Shown: positions 15,793 through 24,813, counted from the first letter of the stretch. The stretch is 64,000 nucleotides of DNA from Halobacteriovorax marinus SJ (GCF_000210915.2 NC_016620.1:3162001-3226000); one strand, 5' to 3'. Numbers and translations are program-made. Notes: a model not told the origin generated them from the sequence alone.

Positions 15793-16911
15793 TTACAGAC
15801 CGTAACTAAAGCTCAGAGCAAATCTTCTATCCTCTTCGCCTCTAAATTCGTTAGATGTGGTATCAACAGCGTATGTCGTAAGATCAAATTCAAGCTTCTG
15901 AGACTTTATCCCAAGCCCTGCAGAACCCCAACCATCTCCATATCCGGCCCTAATAAAGAACTTTCTAGCAATATCGAATTCGATACCAAAAGTTAGCTTT
16001 CTATTTGTGGCCACACCATCGTATTCACTTGAGATATCTTTGTAATTGGCTTCAAGGTGCATTCTTACGACTTTTCCAATTTGGGGAGTTAGAGAAAATC
16101 CAACATCCATAGAATTTAGAACATCTGTTGGTGCACCATTTGTACTTCCCTCAGAAAATTTCTGATCAAAAGCATTGTTCATCTTTACCGCTAATGTTGG
16201 GAGGAATGTAATTGGTAGCGTTAGCTTTGCCCCCGCAACAACTATGACCGCTGCTCCCTTTTTTATTTCATCAGGATTTTCATTATACTCAGTATTGGCA
16301 TCACTCTCGCCAACAATTTCTTTTCTATTGAGATATGTTGCCGATCCACCAATCTTAAAAACTCCACCAAAGAGAGAGATATTTAGGGCCGCATATGGAC
16401 CGTGGTCTCTTCTATCAGCGTATTCAAAACTTGCACCGGCTTCTGTTCCAATAGTTGCTCTCGTTCTCTTAGAGAGCAAATAACCTAAACTAAAATATCT
16501 TGTTGTAAAATTTGGTAGAAAGTGAAATCTCTGATGTGAAATTGTTCCTTTGTTTTTAACGAGACTCTTTCTCTGCCCTTCTAAGCTAAAGGCATCCATC
16601 ATCTCAGGAAAGACATCTAAAACGCTTCCTCTAGTTGAATTATCAATCCAACCCTTATTGAATTCCATGTGGAAATTACTTAAGTGAAAATGAGTTTTTC
16701 TAACAGTACCTAGTCCCGCAGGATTATAGTAAACAGCACTAGCATCATCGGCCTTAGCCACGTAGGCATTTCCCATAGCAAGCGCTCTGGCAGAAGTGGC
16801 CAACTCAGGAAAGACAGCATCTTCAAAGTCGATTGCAAAACTAGGCAACGACAGCGAACAAGTAAGGACAATTATAAATGGTTTAAGCAAAAGCTTTCTT
16901 AAACTTCTCAT
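15793..16911 (-). CDS. outer-membrane beta-barrel protein, PorV/UPF0164-like
   Basis: This is a 372-residue exported protein with a signal peptide (basic MRSLRKLLLKP, hydrophobic core, cleavage near SFA). Right after it comes ATSARALAMGNAYVAKADDASAVYYNPAGLG, whose ARALAMG and YYNPAGL elements mark PorV/PorQ and FadL-like barrels. The rest alternates polar and aromatic residues in beta strands and ends in aromatic-hydrophobic LSFSYGL, usual for outer-membrane insertion. No clear Shine-Dalgarno sequence precedes the ATG. It lies between the E1 gene and leucine dehydrogenase, all on one strand, but with gaps of over 100 nt. It may be a transport or scaffold barrel; the substrate is unknown. Confidence 0.75.
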   Translation of the reverse strand: MRSLRKLLLKPFIIVLTCSLSLPSFAIDFEDAVFPELATSARALAMGNAYVAKADDASAVYYNPAGLGTVRKTHFHLSNFHMEFNKGWIDNSTRGSVLDVFPEMMDAFSLEGQRKSLVKNKGTISHQRFHFLPNFTTRYFSLGYLLSKRTRATIGTEAGASFEYADRRDHGPYAALNISLFGGVFKIGGSATYLNRKEIVGESDANTEYNENPDEIKKGAAVIVVAGAKLTLPITFLPTLAVKMNNAFDQKFSEGSTNGAPTDVLNSMDVGFSLTPQIGKVVRMHLEANYKDISSEYDGVATNRKLTFGIEFDIARKFFIRAGYGDGWGSAGLGIKSQKLEFDLTTYAVDTTSNEFRGEEDRRFALSFSYGL

Positions 16912-17019
16912 CAGGTTATTTTAACAAGTTTAAAAGGGGAATCGTATGGGGAAAGAAGGTTGAGCTAGACAGTATTAACCCAGTATAAAGCTCAACTATA
17001 TTGGGTAAGGTATTAAAAT

Positions 17020-17040
17020 CCCTGACCACGAAGGCCAGGG
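17020..17040 (-). terminator. terminator of leucine dehydrogenase gene
   Basis: On the minus strand CCCTGGCC, a 5-nt loop and GGTCAGGG form an 8-bp stem (one G-U pair) followed by ATTTT. It lies 12 nt after the stop codon. Confidence 0.6.
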
Positions 17041-17051
17041 AATATGAAAAA

Positions 17052-18161
17052 TTAATTTCTCGTCTTTCTTCCAGGGAATCTATGTCCAAGATTACCAAGG
17101 TATTTACCGTTAATATTTCTAATAGACTCAATTCTACTCTCAGCAAGTACGTCCGCAGCTTTATTTACTGGGATATCTTGCTCATCAGAGATTGCAAAGA
17201 TCTTTAACGTTGTATCATAAATTGTATCAACCATTCTTGAAGACTTAGAATCAGACCATCCTTCAAATTCGATTGAAACGTTCATTAATCCACCAGCATT
17301 GATAAGGTAATCTGGAGCGTAGAGAATTCCTTTTTGTCTTAAGATTTCTCCGTGACGATCTTCAGCTAATTGGTTATTTGCAGCACCTGCTACGATTTTA
17401 CACTTTAATCTATCAATAGTGTCGTCATTAACTGTTGCACCTAGGGCACATGGAGCATAGATATCACAATCAACATCGTAGATATCATTAACACCAACAA
17501 CTTCTACCGCAGGAACTGCTTCCTTAAGAAGTTGAATATTTCTTTCGTTAATATCGCAAACAACAACTTTTGCACCTGCTTCATCTAGGAACTTCGCAAG
17601 GTATCTACCAACAGACCCCGCACCTTGAAGAGCAACTGTTTTTCCTTTTGGAGAACGATCACCGTATACTTTCATACAAGCAGCTTCGATACCTCTGAAA
17701 ACACCCTTTGCTGTATATGGAGATGGGTTACCTGAACCACCGTGGATCTTTGCAACACCACAAACATTTCCAGTTTCAGTGAAAACGTGCTCAATATCCT
17801 GAACACCAATATTTACGTCTTCTGCTGTAATATATCTTCCATTAAGAGACTCTAAGAATCTACCGTAAGATCTGAAAAGAGCTTCTGACTTATCTTTCTC
17901 TGGATCACCGATAATAACGGCTTTACCACCACCAAGGTTTAAACCTGAAACAGCAGCTTTATAAGTCATACCTTTAGATAGTCTTAATACATCATTAATC
18001 GCTTCTTCTTCTGAAGCATATGGCCACATTCTTGTTCCACCCAAAGCTGGACCTAGAGTTGTGTTGTGAATAGCAACAATTGCTTTTAGATTACAACTTG
18101 GATCGCTAAAGAAAATTACCTCTTCGTGTCCATCTTTATATAATCTTTCAAAGCTCATCAT
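17052..18161 (-). CDS. leucine dehydrogenase (Glu/Leu/Phe/Val dehydrogenase family)
   Basis: This 369-residue NAD-dependent enzyme deaminates leucine, valine or isoleucine to the 2-oxoacids. Substrate-domain segments are LGPALGGTRMWPY and GMTYKAAVSGLNLGGGKAVI, the latter with the catalytic Lys. ITAEDVNIGVQDIEHV and GGSGNPSPYTAKGV follow. The NAD domain has VALQGAGSVGRYLAKFL, and ADYLIN-like APDYLINAGGLMNV lies near the C-terminus. The length matches leucine rather than glutamate dehydrogenases (about 420). GGAG precedes the first of two adjacent ATG codons by 7 nt. It probably feeds the fused E1 dehydrogenase encoded nearby, giving a branched-chain amino acid catabolic route. Confidence 0.94.
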   Translation of the reverse strand: MMSFERLYKDGHEEVIFFSDPSCNLKAIVAIHNTTLGPALGGTRMWPYASEEEAINDVLRLSKGMTYKAAVSGLNLGGGKAVIIGDPEKDKSEALFRSYGRFLESLNGRYITAEDVNIGVQDIEHVFTETGNVCGVAKIHGGSGNPSPYTAKGVFRGIEAACMKVYGDRSPKGKTVALQGAGSVGRYLAKFLDEAGAKVVVCDINERNIQLLKEAVPAVEVVGVNDIYDVDCDIYAPCALGATVNDDTIDRLKCKIVAGAANNQLAEDRHGEILRQKGILYAPDYLINAGGLMNVSIEFEGWSDSKSSRMVDTIYDTTLKIFAISDEQDIPVNKAADVLAESRIESIRNINGKYLGNLGHRFPGRKTRN

Positions 18162-18186
18162 TTTTTAGCTCCTTGCTACATGATCC

Positions 18187-18213
18187 TTAATAATTTCCAT
18201 ATCATACCGATAA
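18187..18213 (+). promoter_or_regulatory. sigma-28-like promoter upstream of ferredoxin gene
   Basis: TTAA, 15 nt, ACCGATAA resembles TAAA-N15-GCCGATAA (10 of 12 positions). A separate TATAAT at 18241-18246 is an alternative sigma-70 -10 element without a recognisable -35. Confidence 0.35.
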
Positions 18214-18266
18214 GGAAGTATCTGAATAAATTCAGCAAACTATAATCACTAAAGGATGGAATTCGT

Positions 18267-18617
18267 ATGCCCACCGTGTCACTCGTACAAGTAGCCGAAA
18301 ATGGAGACTTATTAGATGAAGAAACCCTCAATTTTGAGGTCGAAGAGGGTGAAAACCTCTGGGTTGGACTTGAAACGGCCGGTCACTTACTCCCAAAAGG
18401 TTGCCTTGCAGGCTCTTGCGGCACATGTAGAATAAATGTCCTCGAAGGCGCGTCAAATCTTTCTAAATTAAGCGTCATTGAAAATGATACTGTTGAGCAT
18501 ATCAAAGGCTCATATGTAGAATCATACGGCGAAGAATGGATCCAAGGCAAAGAAGTTAGACTTGCTTGTAGAGCAAGAGTAAATGGCGATGTTAAGATTC
18601 ATATTTTAAAGAAGTAA
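18267..18617 (+). CDS. 2Fe-2S ferredoxin
   Basis: This 116-residue soluble electron carrier has the plant/adrenodoxin-type fold. The cluster loop CLAGSCGTC supplies three cysteines, the fourth being in RLACRARVNGDV near the C-terminus. The N-terminal half is strongly acidic, usual for partner docking. ATG at 18267 is preceded by AAGGA at a somewhat long spacing. It is divergent from leucine dehydrogenase, and its 3' end overlaps the convergent secreted-protein gene by 12 bp. The partner reductase is not obvious; the TrxR-like flavoprotein 1 kb away is a possibility without direct evidence. Confidence 0.9.
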   Translation: MPTVSLVQVAENGDLLDEETLNFEVEEGENLWVGLETAGHLLPKGCLAGSCGTCRINVLEGASNLSKLSVIENDTVEHIKGSYVESYGEEWIQGKEVRLACRARVNGDVKIHILKK

Positions 18618-19016
18618 GTTGAGCTTCCCCTCAATTAATAGATAGTCTTCTCCATCGTCCCACGACTCTTTATAAATAAGCTCCGTACCGATCTTTTTTA
18701 ATGAGAGTCCGTAAACTCCATTTTCATAATTTAAATTGATTTCATTCTCAGTAACCTCTCCCACTTTTTCACCAAAGTAGTAGAGTGCACCATCAACGAT
18801 ATTGAAGCTCGAGGGAGGATAGGAAGCTTGAATATCAGAACAAATATAACCACCATCTAGAATATAGAGCTTCTTATCTGTTTGCTTGATCTGCATGAAG
18901 ATTTCTTTGCACTCTCCGCTTCTATTATTATAGTCAAAGAATCCACCAGCACTCCACTTCCCAGTAAGCCCGGCGAAAGAGGAAGACATTAACAAAAAAG
19001 CGATTAATGTTTTCAT
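18606..19016 (-). CDS. small exported hypothetical protein
   Basis: This is a 136-residue protein with a signal peptide (MKTLIAFLLMSSSFAG). The mature part has two cysteines (GECKEI and GYICSD) and is rich in Gly, Tyr and beta-prone residues, suggesting a small disulfide-linked beta domain such as a lipocalin-like fold. The ATG overlaps the stop of the TrxR-like gene by 4 nt (ATGA), so both are co-transcribed. No family is recognised. Confidence 0.65.
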   Translation of the reverse strand: MKTLIAFLLMSSSFAGLTGKWSAGGFFDYNNRSGECKEIFMQIKQTDKKLYILDGGYICSDIQASYPPSSFNIVDGALYYFGEKVGEVTENEINLNYENGVYGLSLKKIGTELIYKESWDDGEDYLLIEGKLNLLL

Positions 19017-19990
19017 GCGTTTCTTCTCCCTCTTCTAATCTTAGCATTTATATCATCAGCACTATCTACCGCCGTATCCCATGCTGTATAGATCTGCTTC
19101 TTCACACCCGCTCTTAAATCTCCTGCAACATAGAAGTTCTCTATATTTGTTTCACCTTTATTATTGGTCACAACAAATCCTCTCTCATCAACTTCAGCCC
19201 CAAGAGATTTTGCGAGTTCATTATAAACAATCATCCCCAGAGACACGAAGCTCATTTCAACTTCAACGATACCCTCGCCCTCAACTTCAAAGCCTTCAAG
19301 CTTTCCAGACTTAGTGTCACCGTGAATAGAGAAAATCTCTCCTTCATAAACTTCGATACCGTACTTATCAATTAAGCCCTTAACTTCATCATCAAATTCT
19401 GGAGTCTCACCATGAGTGAATATCTTCATCTCCGGTGTTTGATACCTCTCATAAAGCATCGCTGCCACCCAGCCTGCTCCATTAGTGTGTCCAATAATTC
19501 CCGTCTTCTTTCCATAGACATGATGTCCATCACAACGAAGGCAGTAATCTATAGACTGATTATTAGCGTAAGGAAAAACTGGTGCGATATCTCCATCGAT
19601 CTTAGGCTGTACATCCATAACTCCAGTACAGAGAATAACGTACTTTGCTTGATACTTATCACCTTTATTATCTACTAATTCAAAGAGACTTCCCTCTTTC
19701 TTTAATTCTGTAATTCCTCTATTTTTCTGCCAAACAAACTTTTCTTTTAAGTCACTTTCTTTTGATAGCCAGTCAAGTTGCTCTCTATTTGGATTCTCGA
19801 TCCCTTTCTTATATTCTAAGTGGCCTGGCATATTTTCGACTTTAGTCACCCACATAGCACGCGACTTCTTCTTATCTTTACCTGTACCTGGGAAGAGAAT
19901 TGTTTCATCATTATTTAGAACTGATCTAAGAGTGGCCATCACTCCTGCTGATCCTCCACCAATTACTGCAACATCATATATTTTTTCCAA
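19013..19990 (-). CDS. thioredoxin reductase-like FAD/NAD(P) oxidoreductase
   Basis: This is a 325-residue flavoprotein. The N-terminal AVIGGGSAGVMATLRS binds FAD. A central pair DYCLRCDGHH sits where TrxR has its redox CxxC (usually CATCDG). GIIGHTNGAGWVAAMLYERY lies at the NAD(P) site, and FYVAGDLRAG binds the FAD ribityl near the C-terminus. The start chosen is a TTG at 19990 with AGGAG 7 nt upstream. The Arg within CLRC and the lack of the classic GxGxxA nucleotide motif suggest a divergent disulfide reductase rather than canonical TrxB. A strong terminator sits just upstream, so it needs its own promoter or partial read-through. The downstream secreted-protein gene is coupled to it. Confidence 0.8.
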   Translation of the reverse strand: MEKIYDVAVIGGGSAGVMATLRSVLNNDETILFPGTGKDKKKSRAMWVTKVENMPGHLEYKKGIENPNREQLDWLSKESDLKEKFVWQKNRGITELKKEGSLFELVDNKGDKYQAKYVILCTGVMDVQPKIDGDIAPVFPYANNQSIDYCLRCDGHHVYGKKTGIIGHTNGAGWVAAMLYERYQTPEMKIFTHGETPEFDDEVKGLIDKYGIEVYEGEIFSIHGDTKSGKLEGFEVEGEGIVEVEMSFVSLGMIVYNELAKSLGAEVDERGFVVTNNKGETNIENFYVAGDLRAGVKKQIYTAWDTAVDSADDINAKIRRGRRNA

Positions 19991-20003
19991 AATAATTCTC
20001 CTC

Positions 20004-20035
20004 AAAAAAAAAAAGACCTAGATAACTAGGTCTTT
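20004..20035 (-). terminator. rho-independent terminator after the CNNM/CorC gene
   Basis: On the minus strand AAAGACCTAG, a 4-nt loop and CTAGGTCTTT form a perfect 10-bp stem followed by a run of 11 T. It ends directly at the Shine-Dalgarno sequence of the TrxR-like gene. Confidence 0.9.
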
Positions 20036-20066
20036 AGTATAAACGTAAATGTAAAATATTTTAAGC

Positions 20067-21437
20067 TTAGACGGGAGATATTTTTTGCGAAGCCATTCGA
20101 TCAACTTCTTTTTCTTCAACATTTTCTTCTTCACCAGCAGAATTGGCCTCTCGTTTAGAGAAAAAGTGCTTTTCACCATCGACATCTTGAATTCTAATTT
20201 CTCTAATCTCGTAATCTTGAACTTTCTTCAATTCAAAAGATAGACCTTCCCAAACAATAATTTGTCCCTCTTCTGGAAAGTTATTTCCAAGCATATCTAA
20301 AATAAACCCAGATACTGTAGAGTAGTTATCGTTTAGAGGTATCTTAATTTCGAAATCGTTATATAGCTCTCTTAGGGAAAGAGACCCATCAATATAGATT
20401 CCCGTCTCTAAATCACTAATTTGGTATTCTTTATTAATTGATTCTTCTTCTTCGTCGTGCTCATCTTGAATTTCTCCAAAGATCTCCTCAACGATATCTT
20501 CTAAAGTAATAATACCAACGATTAGACCATTCTCATCTTTAACTAAAGCGAGGTGAACTTTCTTTCTATTCATATGATCGAAAACCGCTTGGATCTTCAT
20601 ATGTTCATAAACAAAGAAAGGACTCTTTAAATGTTCAGTAATATCGAAATTCTCTCTCTCTTCTTGCTCTAGGAATACAAGTTCTTTAACGTGAAGAAAG
20701 CCTTTCATATTTTCAAGCTCACCATCACATACTGGGAAACGAGAGTGAGTATCTTCTTTAATAACAGTTAAAACATCTTGGTAGCTAGATTCTGACTTTA
20801 GATATTTAATCTTTTGTCTTGGTATCATAATGTCTTTAACTTTGATTTTCGGAAAATCTAAAACAGAGTGAAGAAGATCCACTTGTTTAGAATCGATTGT
20901 GTTTTCTTTCTCCGCTTTTTGAACCATATACTCAATATCGAGCTTAGTGATAAGTCGACCAGTAAGTTCAGCATTCTCACCTAAGAAAGTACTAATAAAC
21001 CAGACGATACTTTTAATCACTGGAAATAGTGAGATATACCAAAGCTGAAGAAAGCGAATTGTTGGAACAGCAAGCTTTTCAGCGTGAGTTCTCGCAAAAG
21101 TCTTTGGAATAATTTCACCGAAAATAAGAATGATAAAAGTTGTTATACCCACGGCAATTCCGATGGAATCTGATGAGAAAATTCTCGCCGTAAGAGTAGT
21201 CATTAATGATGACGCAAAAATATTAACAACGTTATTTCCAACAAGGATCGTAGTTAGGAATTCATTAGGGCGCTCAATCATGAAATTGAGAGCATTTCCT
21301 CTACTTCCACCTTCTTCAATAATCTGCTTTGCTCTATCAATATTGATAGACATGAGGACAGCTTCTGAGCCAGAAAAAATTCCCGACAAGAGAAAGCAAG
21401 TCATTAGTAAAACGACTTCATAAGTTTCTACTTGCAC
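20067..21437 (-). CDS. CNNM/CorC (HlyC/CorC) family membrane protein
   Basis: This is a 456-residue protein linked to magnesium or cobalt efflux. The N-terminal DUF21 domain (to about 185) has several membrane helices with LLSGIFSGSEAVLMSINIDRAK, LTTILVGNNVVNIFASSL and IFGEIIPKTFA. A CBS pair follows (KDIMIPRQKIKYL and EIFGEIQDE at its boundaries). The C-terminal CorC_HlyC domain contains GIYIDGSLSLREL and TVSGFILDMLGNNFPEEG. The start is a GTG with AGGA upstream. It is monocistronic, with a strong terminator after it. The gap of about 240 nt upstream holds nothing else I recognise. Confidence 0.92.
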   Translation of the reverse strand: MQVETYEVVLLMTCFLLSGIFSGSEAVLMSINIDRAKQIIEEGGSRGNALNFMIERPNEFLTTILVGNNVVNIFASSLMTTLTARIFSSDSIGIAVGITTFIILIFGEIIPKTFARTHAEKLAVPTIRFLQLWYISLFPVIKSIVWFISTFLGENAELTGRLITKLDIEYMVQKAEKENTIDSKQVDLLHSVLDFPKIKVKDIMIPRQKIKYLKSESSYQDVLTVIKEDTHSRFPVCDGELENMKGFLHVKELVFLEQEERENFDITEHLKSPFFVYEHMKIQAVFDHMNRKKVHLALVKDENGLIVGIITLEDIVEEIFGEIQDEHDEEEESINKEYQISDLETGIYIDGSLSLRELYNDFEIKIPLNDNYSTVSGFILDMLGNNFPEEGQIIVWEGLSFELKKVQDYEIREIRIQDVDGEKHFFSKREANSAGEEENVEEKEVDRMASQKISPV

Positions 21438-21676
21438 GTTACACGTCCTGACAGAAAGTTGAATAATGTAATTGATTTAATTTGAGAGAGGTTGGCCAAG
21501 CTAAAGTAGCCGATGAATGACGGAGGTTCTATTTCCCAGTTCCTTGTTAAGTTAATAATGTGACAAATCTTTTATACTTAAATAAATGAAATGTCTTTAC
21601 TTATAATACATCGCATTGATTTCTTTGTCTATTTTATAGTAAAACCAACGACTTATTGTAATAATTATACCACATT

Positions 21677-22132
21677 TTAGTGGTGCTCTAGCTGTTTGCC
21701 ATTAAAATCGTGATCAGAATAGACGATTCTATCATTCATTTCATGGTTAAAGCCGTATATCTCTTTGATATTGCTTACGTTTCTAAAAATCGTATTGCAC
21801 TTATAACAAATCGCAATCTGGCTCAATTTTCTAAATAATATGAGGTCCATTGCGTAGAGAACAAGAAAAGATATTCCATACGTCCAGATTGAGAGGATTG
21901 CCGCCACAATAAATAAGGCCACACCAATTTTTCGATTAAAATCTTTCTGTGAATAGAAGTCTTTTCTTTCGCAACATGGGCACTGCTTTAAAATACCTGT
22001 CTCATGCTCCTCACTGAAATGAACGGGAGTTTCTTTTTCGCAGACATCACACTTTGCAATCTTGGCCTCAGTGCTTGGTAAAACGTGAACTCCTGAACCG
22101 CATTCAGAACAAGTTAAAGTAACTTCCATCAT
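21677..22132 (-). CDS. zinc-ribbon membrane protein
   Basis: This is a 151-residue protein. Cysteine pairs CSECGSG, CDVCEKE, CPCCERK and CYKCNT frame two zinc ribbons. Between the third and fourth pairs lies a hydrophobic stretch IGVALFIVAAILSIWTYGISFLVLYA, one long or two short membrane helices. The role is unknown. It overlaps the upstream membrane-protein gene by 4 nt and is last in the group of three with the NUDIX gene. A short ACCAC/GTGGT stem spans its stop codon. Confidence 0.7.
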   Translation of the reverse strand: MMEVTLTCSECGSGVHVLPSTEAKIAKCDVCEKETPVHFSEEHETGILKQCPCCERKDFYSQKDFNRKIGVALFIVAAILSIWTYGISFLVLYAMDLILFRKLSQIAICYKCNTIFRNVSNIKEIYGFNHEMNDRIVYSDHDFNGKQLEHH

Positions 22133-22899
22133 ATTAGTAATCCATATTTAAAATATAAATACGCTGAAACTAGCTCTCCTACAAAGACAAAAATTGTCAT
22201 GGCGTACAGTACTCCTGTAGCACTTTGAGTGGAGCGAATCTTCACTAGTTTCCAAGTAAAAATACTCATTGCGAAGATGACAACATAGCCCCAGCCAACA
22301 CGCATAGTCAACATTAACCAGTTAAATGCGTAACCTCCACCTAGCTGAGTGAACTCCTTGAAGAAGCCCCAATTCTGATATGTTTCATATGAAGACCAAA
22401 CAACTTTAATTGCTAGAATCGCCCAGAGAATAAGCACACAAATTTTCAGTGGCTTCTCACTTAATTTTGGAACGACTAAGTAGTAGTGACCAAGAATCAT
22501 TGCGTAGGTAATAATCCCATTTAGAATCGCCGAACTCAGACCAAAGCGGTACTGAGTGCTCCAGCCATTTTGAAAGTCCATTAATAGATAGAGCATAGCG
22601 AGGTTGTGAACGACAAAGAGCACCCACATAAAAATAGTTTTCTCGTCTTTGTGCAATTGTCTTATTAAGAAGAAGGCCGCTATCGCAATATAGTAAATTC
22701 TAGAAACTGGATCTGTTAAAGTTCCATAGGATAAGTGAATAAGGAACCCAATTGAAACTGAGCCTAGGCAAACACTATTAATTAACTTCTGAAATCCTGC
22801 CCCAGTTAGCTTTGGACTTGCAATCCAAGTAAATAACCCTATTCCAAGTGCTAGAGTCATAAAGAAAAACTCTGCTACATTTAAGATTTCTGCGCCCAT
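22129..22899 (-). CDS. multi-pass membrane protein of unknown function
   Basis: This is a 256-residue protein with about seven hydrophobic helices spread over its length and short polar loops. There is no recognised motif. It overlaps the NUDIX gene upstream by 19 nt and the zinc-ribbon gene downstream by 4 nt, so all three are translated from one mRNA. Why a NUDIX hydrolase is coupled to two membrane proteins is not explained by the sequence. Confidence 0.65.
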   Translation of the reverse strand: MGAEILNVAEFFFMTLALGIGLFTWIASPKLTGAGFQKLINSVCLGSVSIGFLIHLSYGTLTDPVSRIYYIAIAAFFLIRQLHKDEKTIFMWVLFVVHNLAMLYLLMDFQNGWSTQYRFGLSSAILNGIITYAMILGHYYLVVPKLSEKPLKICVLILWAILAIKVVWSSYETYQNWGFFKEFTQLGGGYAFNWLMLTMRVGWGYVVIFAMSIFTWKLVKIRSTQSATGVLYAMTIFVFVGELVSAYLYFKYGLLI

Positions 22900-23333
22900 A
22901 TATTCTCCAACATTCCTGCTCTTTGATGCCTATCTATATAATTTAAAAGGTCGTCTATTATTTCATAATTTACTTCGGGAAGTCTCTCTTTATAAGGTAA
23001 AGACATTTCATTGAAGTTAAATTTAAACCACTGCCCATTGGCGGGACTTACATCATCCCCCTGCGCAAAGTGCACAAAGAGACAGACACTTCTATCTTTG
23101 TAAGTATGTGTCTTAATCTTAAAGAGGAAGGTCTTCGAAAGCGAAACACTGGCCTCTTCTAGGAATTCTCTACGTGCGGCTTGATGAGAATCTTCACCTG
23201 CTTCGATTTTTCCGCCGGGAAACTCTAGCAATCCGTTAAGGGGTCCATCTTCAACTCGCTCCTGCATCCACAGCTCAAGAGAGCCTTTTTCTATAGATCT
23301 AATCAGAATGACAATTGAAACTGGAGTAACCAT
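22881..23333 (-). CDS. NUDIX hydrolase (MutT-like)
   Basis: This is a 150-residue protein. The NUDIX box is complete: GGKIEAGEDSHQAARREFLEE (GGK...E...REFLEE), preceded by LLEFP and QERVEDGPLNG. This arrangement is like MutT 8-oxo-dGTP diphosphatase, which would complement the MutY encoded at the left edge. Substrate specificity cannot be read from sequence alone. ATG at 23333 has AAGG 7 nt upstream; an in-frame upstream extension has no support. It is divergent from the Dus gene. Confidence 0.85.
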   Translation of the reverse strand: MVTPVSIVILIRSIEKGSLELWMQERVEDGPLNGLLEFPGGKIEAGEDSHQAARREFLEEASVSLSKTFLFKIKTHTYKDRSVCLFVHFAQGDDVSPANGQWFKFNFNEMSLPYKERLPEVNYEIIDDLLNYIDRHQRAGMLENIWAQKS

Positions 23334-23408
23334 GAGTAACCTTAAAATTTTTATAATACTTTCTAGCAAAAATAAAAAGTGACCACAAGTCTTGAGATAT
23401 TGACACCC

Positions 23409-24416
23409 ATGGTCTATAAGCACTTTATGCGAAAATTACCTTTCAAAGAGAGATCACTTTTATTTGCACCTATGGAGGGAGTAACCGACGAGCCCTACCG
23501 TATTGCTATTGAAAGGGCCTTTCCTGAATGGGATTACCTATGTACTGACTTCCTAAGAGTTCCCACTGTAGGGTCATTCTCTACTCAGAAAATAATTGGT
23601 CACTACGGTGAAAAGGTTCTAAGCACTCCTGAACTTAGAAAGAAGACAGGATTTCAAATCCTCACTAGTTACCGCGCTCAAACTAAGGAGATGGTCTCTA
23701 GGCTCAATTCAATAGAAGAAATTGAGCATCTTGATTTAAACCTCGGTTGTCCTTCTAAGAAAGTAAATGCCCACAAAGGTGGAGCCTACCTCTTAAGTGA
23801 AATGGATGAACTTAGAGAGATCATAAAAATAATTAGAGAAAACTTTAAAAGAACTTTCACGGTAAAAATTAGAATCGGCTACAAGAATACAGACCGCTTC
23901 CTTGACTCACTAAAACTCTTTGAAGATGAAGGTGTTGAGGCCATAACAATTCACGGCAGAACTAGAGATCAGCTCTACCGAGGCCTCGCCAATTGGGACT
24001 ACATAAAGCAAGCAGTTAAAAGCGTTAATATTCCAATTATAGGAAACGGTGACGTTTGGACTGTTCACGATATTGATAGAATGTTCGACTACTGTGAGTG
24101 CGATTCAATTATGCTAGGAAGAGGGGCTTTAAAAACGCCATGGCTTGCTTCGCTCTACTATCAGAATAAAGATTCTTTAGATGATCTCGATGACTACACT
24201 CTATTAGAAGCTAGAAAGACATTTATTCAAAACTACTTTGATGAACTTGAGAGAGAGTATAAGAAAGAAGAAAATCAAAATATTAGAATTCTAAATAGGT
24301 TTAAGTCTTTTTCTCGCTATCTCTTTGATGATTTTGAAAACCCTGAACAATTGCGATCTAGTTTTTTACGAGCGAACTCTCTCGACCACTTTAAAGACCT
24401 TCTGTACGGAATTTAA
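23409..24416 (+). CDS. tRNA-dihydrouridine synthase family protein
   Basis: This is an FMN enzyme that reduces uridines in tRNA D-loops, about 335 residues. The signature elements are LLFAPMEGVTDEPYR (FMN phosphate and N-terminal motif), LDLNLGCPSKKVNAHKGGAYLL with the catalytic Cys, TVKIRIGY, ITIHGRTRDQLY and IPIIGNGDVW. The DusA, DusB or DusC subtype is not decided here. Start is uncertain: GTG 23379, ATG 23409 and ATG 23427 are all in frame without a clear Shine-Dalgarno sequence. The 3' end overlaps the convergent membrane-protein gene by 26 bp. Confidence 0.88.
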   Translation: MVYKHFMRKLPFKERSLLFAPMEGVTDEPYRIAIERAFPEWDYLCTDFLRVPTVGSFSTQKIIGHYGEKVLSTPELRKKTGFQILTSYRAQTKEMVSRLNSIEEIEHLDLNLGCPSKKVNAHKGGAYLLSEMDELREIIKIIRENFKRTFTVKIRIGYKNTDRFLDSLKLFEDEGVEAITIHGRTRDQLYRGLANWDYIKQAVKSVNIPIIGNGDVWTVHDIDRMFDYCECDSIMLGRGALKTPWLASLYYQNKDSLDDLDDYTLLEARKTFIQNYFDELEREYKKEENQNIRILNRFKSFSRYLFDDFENPEQLRSSFLRANSLDHFKDLLYGI

Positions 24417-24813
24417 TTAACTTCAACAATCTCTTTCTTTGAAAAATTAATTCAAAGTATAAACCTCCGATTAGTGAGGCCATAAAAATACCTTTCATAC
24501 TAATGAGAAAGCAAAGAAAGGAAATGATTATTGGTGGTATAGAGCGAAGAAAAATTCTTAAATAAAACTTAGAGCTCAGAGAAACAAGAAAATTATCTAC
24601 TCCAAAAACAAAGCGTAACAGTGAGAACTTATATTTCTTTAACTCTAGCCTCTCTCTCAAACTTGGTGCATGAATAGTAAAGCTCCAACAAAATCCTAAA
24701 ATTATATAATTTAATGTTTGGAAACTTAAATTTATAAACCAAAGAATAAGAGTTAAAAAAAAGAGAGCAACTAGATAAGTTACTAAATATTTATTTTCTC
24801 TATTTAATTCCAT
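24391..24813 (-). CDS. small membrane protein, hypothetical
   Basis: This is a 140-residue protein with four hydrophobic segments (around 12-28, 32-48, 85-105 and 108-125) and basic loops. No family is recognised. It overlaps the convergent Dus gene end. Support comes from the uninterrupted frame, AT-rich codon use and a hydrophobicity pattern typical of membrane proteins. Confidence 0.5.
   Translation of the reverse strand: MELNRENKYLVTYLVALFFLTLILWFINLSFQTLNYIILGFCWSFTIHAPSLRERLELKKYKFSLLRFVFGVDNFLVSLSSKFYLRIFLRSIPPIIISFLCFLISMKGIFMASLIGGLYFELIFQRKRLLKLIKFRTEGL

Noticed and set aside
16916-17146. Minus-strand frame overlapping the end of leucine dehydrogenase
   Set aside because: It shares the sequence of a confident gene and its terminator in another frame; no start signal.
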